A program made the position numbers and the translations under genes. A stretch of 64,000 nucleotides of DNA from Cylindrotheca closterium (taxonomy: Eukaryota; Bacillariophyta; Bacillariophyceae; Bacillariales; Bacillariaceae), in the NCBI GenBank assembly GCA_933822405.4, contig CAKOGP040001557.1:310001-374000 (forward strand). The letters are read 5' to 3'. Shown piece after piece: positions 10,123 to 20,365 of the stretch. The notes under the pieces are model-generated. The model did not search any database and had not been told where the DNA came from. It worked only from the letters and a program-made list of their open reading frames with translations. Every line of letters begins with the position of its first letter. The first letter of the stretch is position 1.

Positions 10123-10833
10123 ATGACAATAAGGCAAAAAAGCTCCAATCTTCAAATACTAGTAGCTCTGTTGGTCTTATCATGTACCCTTCAAGCTACA
10201 TTTGGTCAAAATGTCCATCTCCTGACAACAGAAAACTTTCTTAGCGTCACGGAAGGCAAGAACATCTTCCTCAAGTTTTATGCACCCTGGTGTTCCAAAT
10301 GCAGAGCCATGGCCGACGATTGGGAACGTTTGGGAAATGATTTCAAGGACCATGAACATACCATTGTGGGTGAAGTCGATTGTACCTCGGACACTGGCAA
10401 ACTTTTATGCGAAGAATACGAAGTTCAAACCTTCCCGACATTGATTTATGGAGATCCCATGAATGCCGATACTTACGACGGAGACAAGGATTATGATAGC
10501 ATGTCAGCTTTTGCCCAACAAAAACTCTCCAAACCTATTTGTTCCGTCTCCAATCAAGATCACTGTACCAAGGAGGAACTAAAAGTCATTCAATCGTTAC
10601 TAGAAATGTCAAAGGAAGACTTGGAAGAAGTCATGACCACAGTGGAGGACCAAGTGAAAGCTGCGGAAGATGACTTTGACGAACAGGTGGCCAAAATTCA
10701 ACAAGCCTACGACGCATTGGTACTAAAATTCAATGACAAACTCGATAGTCTGAAGGATGCGTACAACTACCGTTATATGGAACAGGTACTAATGATTCAT
10801 CATGAAAGCGAAGAGGTAGAGGAGGAATTGTAG
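10123..10833 (+). CDS. Secreted/ER thioredoxin-domain (PDI-like) protein
   Basis: 236 aa. A signal peptide covers about residues 1-28 (hydrophobic ILVALLVLSC, ending ATFGQ). One thioredoxin domain follows with FYAPWCSKCRAMADDW, so the redox motif is CSKC, and the cis-Pro region is QTFPTLIYGD. Family role: disulfide formation or exchange in the ER or secretory path. After the domain comes a predicted coiled coil (about 155-225: KEELKVIQSLLEMSKEDLEE and onward) and a very acidic tail (EEVEEEL). There is no KDEL-type signal. ATG 10123 was chosen over the upstream open frame because it is directly followed by the signal peptide. Confidence 0.85.
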   Translation: MTIRQKSSNLQILVALLVLSCTLQATFGQNVHLLTTENFLSVTEGKNIFLKFYAPWCSKCRAMADDWERLGNDFKDHEHTIVGEVDCTSDTGKLLCEEYEVQTFPTLIYGDPMNADTYDGDKDYDSMSAFAQQKLSKPICSVSNQDHCTKEELKVIQSLLEMSKEDLEEVMTTVEDQVKAAEDDFDEQVAKIQQAYDALVLKFNDKLDSLKDAYNYRYMEQVLMIHHESEEVEEEL

Positions 10834-10975
10834 CAAATATATTGTATCGTGTTATATAAATCGGTTTTACACGTTTCGCCATGTGCCATGAATTGATTCA
10901 TCCATCCATTCATCCATTCATCCATTCATTCATAGATCAGTCAGATATAGGTAGACAAATGGCCAAAGGTATCAT

Positions 10976-13900
10976 CTAGATGCCTTGGGGTCGAATGCCT
11001 TGATTCTTTTTGCACTCAACAATCATGAACCAATACCATCTTCGACAATCGGGGTTTGTAATCACTAGAGCTTGTGGCTGTGCTGTTGGTATCATGGACG
11101 GCTTGAACGTAGGATTGATAGACGGAGATAGGGTGGGTGAAGCGGTTGGCCCAAGTGATGGATTCAAGCTGGGCTTTGACGTTGGCAGAAAAGACGGACT
11201 ATTCGTCGGCTCTCGCGATGGCATGGATGATGTAGGCCTTGGTGTTGGAAATGGCGTTGGGAAATCCGACGGGGCCGCAGTCGGCAACAGAGTTGGCTGT
11301 CTGGATGGCATTGCTGTCGGTGTGACAGTTGGATCCTTGGTGGGATTGTCAGATGGCAGAAAAGACGGACTATTCGTCGGCTCTCGCGATGGCATGGATG
11401 ATGAAGGCCTTGGTGTTGGAAATGGTGTTGGGAAATCCGACGGGGCCGCAGTCGGCAACAAAGTTGGCTGTCTGGATGGCATTGCTGTCGGTGTGACAGT
11501 TGGATCCTTGGTGGGATTGTCAGATGGAGCGATAGTCGGTTGGAGGGTTGGAATTCCTGACGGTAAAATGGTTGGCTGCGGTGTTGGTTCCTTTGTGGGA
11601 GCATCAGATTCCATCGGCGTTGGTTTTAATGTTGGATCTTCGGTAGGATTATCGGAAGGGGGTACCGTCACCTTTGTAGTGGGTGCATCAGTTGGTGATG
11701 TCGTCGGTATCGTTGTCGGCACATTTGAGACGTCCTCTGTTGGTTCGGAAGTCGGACTTTGACTGCGACTGTTTGATGGCATGATAGTTGGCGCCAACGT
11801 CGGATTATTGGTTGGCATTTTTGTCGGCATATCCGTCAGGTTTGTCGTTGGATCTTCCGATGGGACCATCGTTGGCAACAAAGTGGGACTCTTGGTTGGA
11901 ATTGAAGATGGAACTCTGCTGGGATGAATACTGGGATTGTCCGACAATGACAACGAAGGAATGGGTGTTGGAATCAAACTAGGATTGAAAGTGGGCTTTG
12001 TCGTCGGGAGGATGGTTGGATTGAATGTTGGACCGAATGTTGGACCGATTGACGGATTCGATGTTGGACTGACCGATGGACCCGTCGATGGCGTGAAAGT
12101 CGGATTCGGTGTTGGAATCTCACTGGGGAGACGTGTTGGCTTTTCAGTTGCTTCCATTGTAGGCCGTGATGTAGGGGAGAGAGTAGTTGGGCCCATAGTG
12201 GGATCTGCCGTGGGAGTATCGGATGCTAAAATGGACGGTTTCGTAGTAGGTGAGTTTGAGGCGGTGATAGATGGCCTGGACGTCGGCTTTATCGACGGCA
12301 TTCGGGTAGGTTGTGCTGACGGGCGAGACGTTGGAAATGTTGTTGGCCTCATGGTCGGAGATGCAGAAGGTCCACGTGTGGGCCAAGCCGATGGAATTCG
12401 GGTCGGCGATCGAGTTGGTAATCGAGTTGGACCCATTGTCATTCGGGGAAAAGGTGCGTTGGTTGGAGCATCAGTTGCACAAATAGACGACTCTTTGGGA
12501 ATCCAACCAATGCTTATCGTCGCCTCACGACTATTGAATCCTCCTCGTTCCAAAAAGCGCAAAACGACAGTGTCACCAGCAACACCGTTGAAATCTATCA
12601 TTTCAAATGATTCACCAACTTCGAGCCTAGCCTCCAATGTCGACTTTGAAAAACTGTCCCCATTGCCTCCTTGTGCGTCAATGACAACCTTGTTCCCTCC
12701 CTCTTGTGTCTCGTGATTGAATAAAGCCCGTGCATTGTAGCTCAAGTAATAGTCCAAACTTTCAGTGGTCTGGCTGATTTGCAGCAAGACGGTCGTCACT
12801 TGGCTTTCGTCATAGTCAATAATGCTCCCAATCTTCATAGTGACCTCTCCACAGGTTGGTGTGTAGGTTGCTTGCTTATTCGCGTACCATTTCAGTTGCC
12901 AAGACTTGGCAGGATTAAAACACATTTTCGGAAACTCCTTGTCATTGTACGAGTAGCCCATCTAATAACATAGAACAAGCTATCGGTCAGAAACCTGTCC
13001 ATGCATGTATTGTTTCCCAATAAGAGCCAGAACAACTTTTGGATACGTACCAAGCCCGTTTTATCATCATATTCACTTCGTGCCCTATCATGGGATAGGA
13101 ATTTGAGGTCAGTGGAATGAGCTGAGTGAGTCGAGAAGAAAGGGTTAGTACAGGGGAAAGAAAGAAAGGAGGAAGCGAGCAAAAGGACTAAGATTTGAAC
13201 CTACCAAGATTCAAGTTGTGCTAAAGTCGACCCAGAATGCCAATAGAAAAACAAGACGCAAGTGAAACGAACGTAAGCTTTCACATGAATCACAATACAA
13301 GGTCCATTCCAGACCAATAAATAGCACGACAAAGAAACTTACCCCTATTTCGTGCATTTGAGCAGACACGTAGAGCCCCCATACATCCTTGTAGACAGAT
13401 AGCCACGAATTAATGTAGGCATAGGCAATGCCCACCATCGCCCTCGATGGCATGCAGTACATGACATGATCTGCCAAATCAGAGGGACTCGATACTCCAA
13501 ATTCTTGCTTGAGCTTGGTCGTTACGGCATTCCTCAAGACGGAATCCCCTTCGACAGTCGAATGATCCACCGTCACCGTGACGACACCGCCCACAATTGA
13601 CACGGTCTGACCACTGCGGTCATCGGTCGCAACAAAGGTCAATTGACCAAAGGAGCACTTGTCAAATTGAGTCTTGAGATTGGTATTGTCGGTACCAAAT
13701 ACTTCCTGTCGGAGGGTGGCTTCATCAAAGGTATTTTGTTGGTCCGTGGCAATGATTCGCACCGTCAAGACCGTCTTGGTTCCAGTCACTTCAGCCAATC
13801 GTCGTCGTCGAGTTCGTCTTTCATTGGTGCTGCCATGGTCCACCAGCCCAGGTGTCATTACCACCATGGTATCGCTGCTACTACTAGTATTAGTACTGTT

Positions 13901-14335
13901 GTTGTCATGATCGTTGTTGTTTTTCCATTCCAAGGTCCCCAAATGTTCATTGACCAAGGTATCTGGAGGCAATTCCAATTCCGTCACCCCACTAATCAAT
14001 TGGCCTCCTTGCACCATGGTTTCGACCCATGATGGATCCGAGGTGGGAACCTTGTAAAAGTACCCTCCTGGAGTTTCGCAGTACAGCAAGGATTCGTCTT
14101 CACTCGCAACACCACTGGCATCGTCTTGACTATTGGAAATGTCCAGATTTGGTTCGTAATCAAATTCTTCCACCACGGCAAGACAGGGCTCCGTTAGGAA
14201 TGGTTTGTCCACTTCCGCTGGTGGAGCCGCACGACCTTGAACCACAGTTGGTTTTTGTAAAAGTAGTAGTAGTAGTAGTCCCGCTGTCAGACTTATGGAG
14301 GTGGTGATCGAACTACCATTGCAATTCCACTTCAT
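10976..14335 (-). CDS. Gametolysin-like (M11) secreted metalloprotease with PT-rich stalk
   Basis: Predicted 1,021 aa in four exons: 14335-13343, 13220-13205 (16 nt), 13121-13051, 12961-10976. All introns are GT-AG and phases agree. Signal peptide at 1-34; propeptide-like region with a basic RRTRRRR site near 170. Joining the exons gives the zinc motif HEIGHNLNLAH (H328, E329, H332, H338) and a Met-turn GLMGYSY (M361), as in peptidase M11, which in green algae lyses cell walls. About 165 residues of beta-rich domain follow, then about 460 residues of PTxxPS/PT repeats, a stalk common in diatom surface proteins, and a short Cys/Trp tail. The spacing between the third His and the Met-turn is slightly long. 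The exons were inferred by eye. Confidence 0.82.
11184..11525. repeat. 171-bp tandem duplication inside the PT stalk
   Basis: Bases 11184-11354 are repeated almost exactly at 11355-11525, adding 57 residues in frame to the protease stalk. Two or three substitutions are visible. It is an internal coding repeat, not a CRISPR array. Confidence 0.85.
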
Positions 14336-15076
14336 AATATCTTTGTTGTTTCAATTTGTTTCCAAAGATGAAAGAAGAAGTGAAGGGAAAAAAAAGATGG
14401 AAACCACCAAGAATCTCTTTCTCTCTTGCCGTTACAGATTGGTGGATGTGGAATATATCTGAAACAACGACAAAAGGGAATCGATCCGTTGAGTGTGTGG
14501 ATCCACATCCTCATCGTGGATACGCACTTCTTCCAGTAGTAGTTTGTGCGTGTCGTGTGTGTTTCATCCGTTGTTTGCTGTTTTCGTTAACAGCATCCAT
14601 CCATGATAGATCGTGGAAATTCCAAAAGTTCACCATGCAATCTCATGCATACCGGAAAGGGCTTCTTTTGTGGGAGTCCATCGTTCTGTGATGTATACTC
14701 CCATTCATTCATTCATTCTGGAGGTGCAATCATCGAAATAAAAGGTAAAGCGTCACAAAAGTTCTGTCTCAAAAATCAAAATGAGGAAAAAAATCCGATC
14801 CTGTCTGTCCTTCGTAAGCAAATACCGTTGTTGTAACATACCGGTACATAAATGATGGTTGTAACGCTCAGTTAACGACGCTGACGTGGTCGGTCGTACG
14901 ACGTACAGGATCTGTGGTTGGCGAGCCCTTTCCCGCCATTTGATTGGCCGGAATCAGATGGAAATTTTTTTCGGATCTTTCGAGAATGGCCGGATGATGT
15001 GTTGGCTGACATCGGGGAGGACGCACTATTGTCGAATCCTTTTTTTGAACAATAATAATAGCAATTCAAATCAAGC
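14336..15076. other. Intergenic region upstream of protease and triose-phosphate translocator
   Basis: 741 bp between divergent starts. It contains TGACGTGG at 14882-14889, about 190 bp before the translocator ATG, and a short ATTC tetranucleotide run near 14704. No gene seen. Confidence 0.4.
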
Positions 15077-16606
15077 ATGAAGTTCTCTCTTTCCCTTCCT
15101 TTGTGTGTCCTATTTGCCACTGCCGCTTCGGCATTCGGCCTCAATGGCGGAGCCAAGAACATGCTCTCCAAGACTCAACAAACATTTGTCGCCAAGGCTC
15201 CAAATGCCAATTTGGTTCAAGCGATTGATGTCCAAGGAAACCGCATGAACTCTGTTGTAAGTTTGTTTCATCATAGAAAGAAATGGTGGTTTGGATGGAG
15301 GAGGATGGTATATCGGTGTAGGATTGGCGGAAGGTTTCAAGGAGTAACTGTGGAGTGATTTGGGTCTCCAACACACACCACCATGGCACCTGAAACTCCC
15401 CTGTTGAATGTTTCAGATGCCGATCTTTTCCATTTCTACGCCAATTCTACGTGGATTGAAGTACCAAAATATCAAAACCATCTGATTGCGACGCCCATCT
15501 CCTGAGAACCCTAGGGTCAACCATGTCAACAACAATATCATGTCAACTTGAAAATCAAAATCTCACCATGATTTCTCTCGTTCGTTTTTCTCTTCCTGCA
15601 GTCCCTTTCTGCTGAAGGAGATGCTATGGAGGTCCGTGGAGGAGCCGCCGAAGTCGCCAAAAAGGGAGCCCCCATTGACTTTGGCCTCATCATCTACTTT
15701 GCCCTTTGGTACCTCGGAAACTACTATTACAACATCACCAACAAGCTTGCTCTTAATGCTGCTGGTGGAAAGACCGGTTTCCCAATGACCATTTCCTCTC
15801 TGCAATTGGGTGTTGGTTCCATTTATGGACTTTTCCTATGGTTGGCCCCTGATGCTCGTCAAAGACCCAAGGTCACCCTCGAGGATCTCAAGAAGATGCT
15901 TCCCGTTGCCTTTTGCTTCATGGGAGCACACTCTGCCTCTGTCTTTGCCATGGGAATGGGAGCCGTCTCCTTTGCCCAAATCGTCAAGGCATCCGAACCC
16001 GCCTTTGCCGCCGTCCTCTCCCAATACGTCTACGGAAAGAAGGTCTCCAAGGCCAAGTGGTTGTGTCTCCCCATTGTCATTGGTGGTGTCATCTTGGCGT
16101 CTGTCAAGGAACTTGACTTTGCTGTTTCCGCTCTTGTCTCTGCCTGCATTGCCAACATGTTCGCTGCCGTCCGTGGTAACGAAAACAAGAAGCTCATGGA
16201 AACTCCAGGACTCAAGGACCGCATTGGATCGGTTGGTAACCAGTTCGCCATTACTTCCATCATGGGATTCTTGCTTAGTATCCCAGTCTTGATTGCCAAG
16301 GAAGGATCCCGTTTCGGAGAATTTTGCGAAATTGCCAAGTCGTCTCCTGCCGTCTGGAAGAACCTCATGGCCTCTGGACTTTGGTTCTATGGATACAACG
16401 AAGTTGCTACCATGACCCTCAAGAAGACCGGAGCCGTCACTCAATCCGTTGCCAATACCGCCAAGCGTGTCATTGTCATTGTGGGTGTCGCCCTTGTCCT
16501 TGGTGAATCCTTGGATCCCATCAAGTTGATTGGTTGCTCGATCGGAATTGGTGGAGTCTTCCTCTATTCCATCATTGACAATTTTGTCAAGCCCAAGAAG
16601 GAGTAA
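15077..16606 (+). CDS. TPT: Plastid triose-phosphate/phosphate translocator family protein
   Basis: 394 aa, exons 15077-15256 and 15602-16606 (intron GTAAGT...CTGCAG). The N terminus is a diatom bipartite plastid leader: signal peptide MKFSLSLPLCVLFATAASAF with the ASAF cleavage motif, then a transit region. The mature part matches the drug/metabolite-type plastidic phosphate translocators: FALWYLGNYYYNITNKL, TISSLQLGVGSIY, GALSFAQI-like (GAVSFAQIVKASEPAF), YNEVATMTLKKTGAVTQSVAN and KRVIVIVGVALVLGE. Family role: antiport of phosphorylated C3 or related compounds against phosphate across a plastid envelope. Which of the four diatom plastid membranes, and the exact substrate, cannot be read from the sequence. 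Confidence 0.9.
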
Positions 16607-17407
16607 GCCATCTAAGCCTGTGAGCGTGAATATAAGCAATATGTTCCAGCAGTGCACCATATGAAATATAAAATGTTTGTTGTTTTGTGTGTCTATGTTT
16701 GTGGTACTTTGTCATCATCATCATCAGCATGCAGTACTGTAGCATAGGGAAAAAGAAAAGGTATGACTGATTGATTGATTCTTTTGTCCGAGATAGATAC
16801 GTATAAAACAAGCAAGAAAATAAAGACTATTGAATCAATCATTATTATTAGAAACTTAAAATTGCCATAGAAGTCACTCATGCTATGTATTGCAACACTA
16901 CAATTTTAAAATCAACGACGCGCTTCTGTGTAGTCCTACCGGTATTTACATTTGCTGCTTTTGCCATTTTCCCACTTCTACCAAAACACAACTAGCATCG
17001 GAAAAAGCGTTCCTTTCCTGTCATCTTGCTGATGCATTATGAATACCAAACAGAAAAGAGAAGAGTTTGAAGGATGAAGGCGCGTCGATCGAATGGATCG
17101 AATGACTTGTCGGACTAAAACTGGAAAATTCAAATTCTAACCTCGTATGTACAACCTTGGTACATTTCCAAGAACGTCAACCGAAAACCAGATGACAGTG
17201 AGAAAGGTCAGCACATCCTGTATGCACAGCACATACATATTCATTCATTCATCTATTGACAGAAGATTGATTGATTGATTGATTCATTGGTTCACCCATA
17301 AATCCTTGATCATCATCTGATAGACAAGTATTGCAAGCACAGCATTCATTGTAAAACCTTCCAAGCAAGAACAAGCAAACCACCACAGAAATTCAATTAC
17401 AAACAGC
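16607..17407. other. Intergenic region with TTGA repeats
   Basis: 801 bp. Short tetranucleotide runs (TGATTGATTGATTG near 16770 and 17264-17284). No gene seen. Confidence 0.4.
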
Positions 17408-17935
17408 ATGAAAACTTCCAATCGTAATACCATGCTCATGGCTGCCTTGCTACTCTTGACGACACAAGATGTTGCAGCCTTTACTCCATACTCAAGATCA
17501 GCATCATCATGCACTACGACTACTACTACTACTACACTCTTTGCGAGAGATCCTCAATCCATGCGGGTTGCAGAAATCAAGGCCGAACTCAAAACACTTC
17601 GAGTTGGATTCGGTGACTGCTTTGACAAGGAAAGTTTGGTGACCAGACTAGAGTTTGCCCGGTCCAATCCTCCACCGCCACCTCCGCCACCACGCCCGGA
17701 ACCCACCAGGGCTGCCGCTTCTCGTCCTCCTCCTCGTCCTTCGTCTCGCGTCGAATTTGGTGCCGAATCCGACATGAATTCTGACGTCGACATGGACGTC
17801 TTTGCCCAAGCGGGATGGACGGGGGAAGAACGAAGAAAGGGAACGAGTGCAGTCGATCACGATCGATCTCCTGGATTGAATCGTAACTTTGATGAATTGT
17901 CCACGGACGACTTCAAGCAATCCTATCGTGGATGA
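17408..17935 (+). CDS. Plastid-targeted small protein with SAP-like helix pair
   Basis: 175 aa, exact function unknown. The leader has a signal peptide (LMAALLLLTTQDVAAF) with a VAAF motif like the diatom plastid ASAF site, then a Ser/Thr-rich transit-like stretch including eight Thr. Residues about 52-86 (MRVAEIKAELKTLRVGF then GDCFDKESLVTRL) resemble the SAP/ARMET C-terminal helix-turn-helix fold. A poly-Pro segment and an acidic tail (FDELSTDDFKQSYRG) follow. SAP motifs often bind nucleic acid, but that cannot be claimed here. Confidence 0.65.
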   Translation: MKTSNRNTMLMAALLLLTTQDVAAFTPYSRSASSCTTTTTTTTLFARDPQSMRVAEIKAELKTLRVGFGDCFDKESLVTRLEFARSNPPPPPPPPRPEPTRAAASRPPPRPSSRVEFGAESDMNSDVDMDVFAQAGWTGEERRKGTSAVDHDRSPGLNRNFDELSTDDFKQSYRG

Positions 17936-18470
17936 GCCTATAGCCAGATTTTAGAAGAATGTGAAATCAGAATATTGATTGATTGATTGATTGAAGCCAT
18001 AAAAATTGATAAACTGGTGATGATGAAATGGCAAGAACAATGATCAAGCTGAGGGAAGCGACGTTGTTGTTGTTGACAATAAATGAATTCACCTATGGAT
18101 GTTATTTTCAGGAGTGTCTTTTTTCAAGCTAGTGGAATGCACTTCTCGTATTGCGTGAAATGTTTTGTAAGCGAATATTAGATTGAAACACGCATATTTG
18201 TTATAATATATATGTAATGGCTTACTTTTAGAAGATCTACACTACACTACTGATACGCATACCGGCATATTCAGAAATACCGTTTCAGTTGTAGTCTTTT
18301 TTTAAAATAGAGTCGGAGGAGTCAGTTGTTGTCCAATTTTGAAATGAAAATGATAATGCCGCCGTCCACCATTTTGTTGTTTCTTTCTCCATAGAGAGAC
18401 CAATATCCTCATCCACCACACTACCCAGGATCATCACCATCACTGACACTGTCTCATGTAGAAAAGCGAC
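17936..18470. other. Intergenic region
   Basis: 535 bp, AT-rich, with a TGATTGATTGATTGA run near 17975. No gene or RNA recognised. Confidence 0.4.
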
Positions 18471-20185
18471 ATGCTAAAGGAAAATCATGATGATTCTAAT
18501 GATGACTATGACAAAGACGAAAAGCAACAGAAATATTCCAAGACACTCTATTTGGTGCTGATGGTTGGCGCTTTGTCAATCTTTCATCATCAAGTCAATC
18601 TAGTCTTTTTTACCCCAGCAGTGTTACCATCCCAACGACAAAGGACCCCCGTCAGAGCAGTATCGAATCGTTATCGCCTGTCGTCGTCTACAGAAGAGGA
18701 GGATGGTTCAGCCTCAGTCAGCAAAGCTATCGACACTACCATGCAAAGTGTTCCAAGAACCAGTGCCATTCCAAGCAACAGGAACGACAGCAACGGCAGC
18801 AGCACGATTCGAATGTCATCATCTGAGCACAATGAAGAGGAATGTTTAAGAAGAAAGTGCCATCCACAAGACAAACATTACAATATCATACTCTTGGATC
18901 ACTACGAACAGGCTGGACTTGGGGATCGACTCTTTGTCTTTCGCAGGCTAGCACTTTTGGCAGCTTATCTGTGTGCCAAGCTCTACGCTCCTCCACCTTA
19001 CACCATGGTAATGTACAAATTCATACGCCACACAACTCATTGTGAACGAATTCATGGACATTCAGCATCTAACTATACTTATTTTCTTAACACACATCTC
19101 ATCAGTTGGCAAGCTTTCACAATGACGACCAACCAGTCCCAAAGAATCTTAGTTGGGCGGAAATGGAAGACATTTGGTTCCTAGATGACAATTCCAGTGT
19201 TTTAGTTACCTATGAGTTGGATCCAGTGGACGAATATTATCATGATGATAGTAGTACTACCACTACTATCGATCAAGAAGCCTTTCACTTGAATGAATAC
19301 TTCAAGGATGATCCAAAGTACTCCAGCTGGCTCCGATTGCGATTCAATGACCATGGCAGCAACCTAGAAAAAGTATTTGAGAATCAAGTGAAACGACTGG
19401 ATGACTTTGTCACTGAGCAACAGCAACATGACAAACCACTCAAGAAGGGTTTCATTTGGGAAGTGTATCCAGTCTTGTACCACTACTACGATGCTTTTGA
19501 CAAGTGGAGAAACCATACAATGGAAAAGGACGGGGTTTGCCCGTACACGGAACACTTGAAGTCCACCGCCTCGCATCAAGTGAAAAATAGAATTGTCCAG
19601 TTTCTACAGGAACAGTATCCGGATTCCAGCCACTTTGTACCACTTCACATTCGCAGAGGTGACACGAAGGATGTATGCGACACGTCCCTTGCGAAAATGA
19701 ACGAGTTCTTGTCTTGTTCTTTCGCAGGCTTTGCTCCTCGTGGGAAGGTTGTAGTGCTACTGGCAACAGATGAACGCGATAATTGCTATCGTCAAGCTAT
19801 CCATACCATGATTGAAGACCTTGGACATGGTTTTTTGGACTTGGATACCCTTGTTTGGGACGTCCTTCGCGACATGTTTGCCCAGACCACAAATGCCTAC
19901 CTTCTGAACAACATGTTTGTATACAAAGTCATTTCAAATATCCGGGACGATGATCGAGTCCGTACTGCATTGGAGAAACGAAGGGATCAATGCCCAGACT
20001 GCCAGTCACTACTAGCTACATTTCTCGTCGATAGTACTACTAGTACTTCCCACGGAACTGGCAGTTCAGTGAGCCATTTGCGACCCTCCAATGGACTTGC
20101 CGTTGAATCCACAAGGATTGATTTGCAAGCAGTACTAGAGGCTTATGAAGTGTGTTCAAAACAAGCAGAACAAGATACTGAATGA
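18471..20185 (+). CDS. Type II membrane glycosyltransferase, fucosyltransferase-like
   Basis: 538 aa, exons 18471-19007 and 19106-20185 (intron GTAATG...ATCAG, phase 0). A short acidic cytosolic tail precedes one membrane anchor (LYLVLMVGALSIFHHQVNLVFF, about 24-46), then a Ser-rich stem. The luminal part has GLGDRLFVFRRLALLAAYL, like the GxGNRLxxL start of GDP-fucose-using enzymes, and FVPLHIRRGDTKD. The HxRRxD motif is shared by NodZ, FUT8 and protein O-fucosyltransferases, where the Arg helps bind GDP-fucose. A Golgi glycan-decorating role is inferred; the donor sugar is unproven. Confidence 0.65.
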
Positions 20186-20365
20186 ATACTCTACAGTACA
20201 GTATCTGCTCTTATATCTGCTCTGTTTTAATGACAGCTGAGTCGACTGACTCGTTGGATCAACATATCGGACAAGCGACCAGACACCAACTGACGACTGT
20301 GTTGCACACACATTTCAGAATTCACATTTCAGAATTCACATTTCACTTTCACTTATTATGCCAGC

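Noticed and set aside
11184..11525. Repeated block considered as a CRISPR array or satellite
   Set aside because: Two units only, in frame within a protein stalk, in a eukaryotic context.
11010..12716. Long plus-strand open frames (250 and 259 codons) rich in VG/DG repeats
   Set aside because: They are the complement of the PT/PS-rich protease stalk; its repeat codons leave the opposite strand open.
15836..16660. 274-codon minus-strand frame across the triose-phosphate translocator
   Set aside because: Mirror of a strong known gene; Asp/Gly-rich with no domain.
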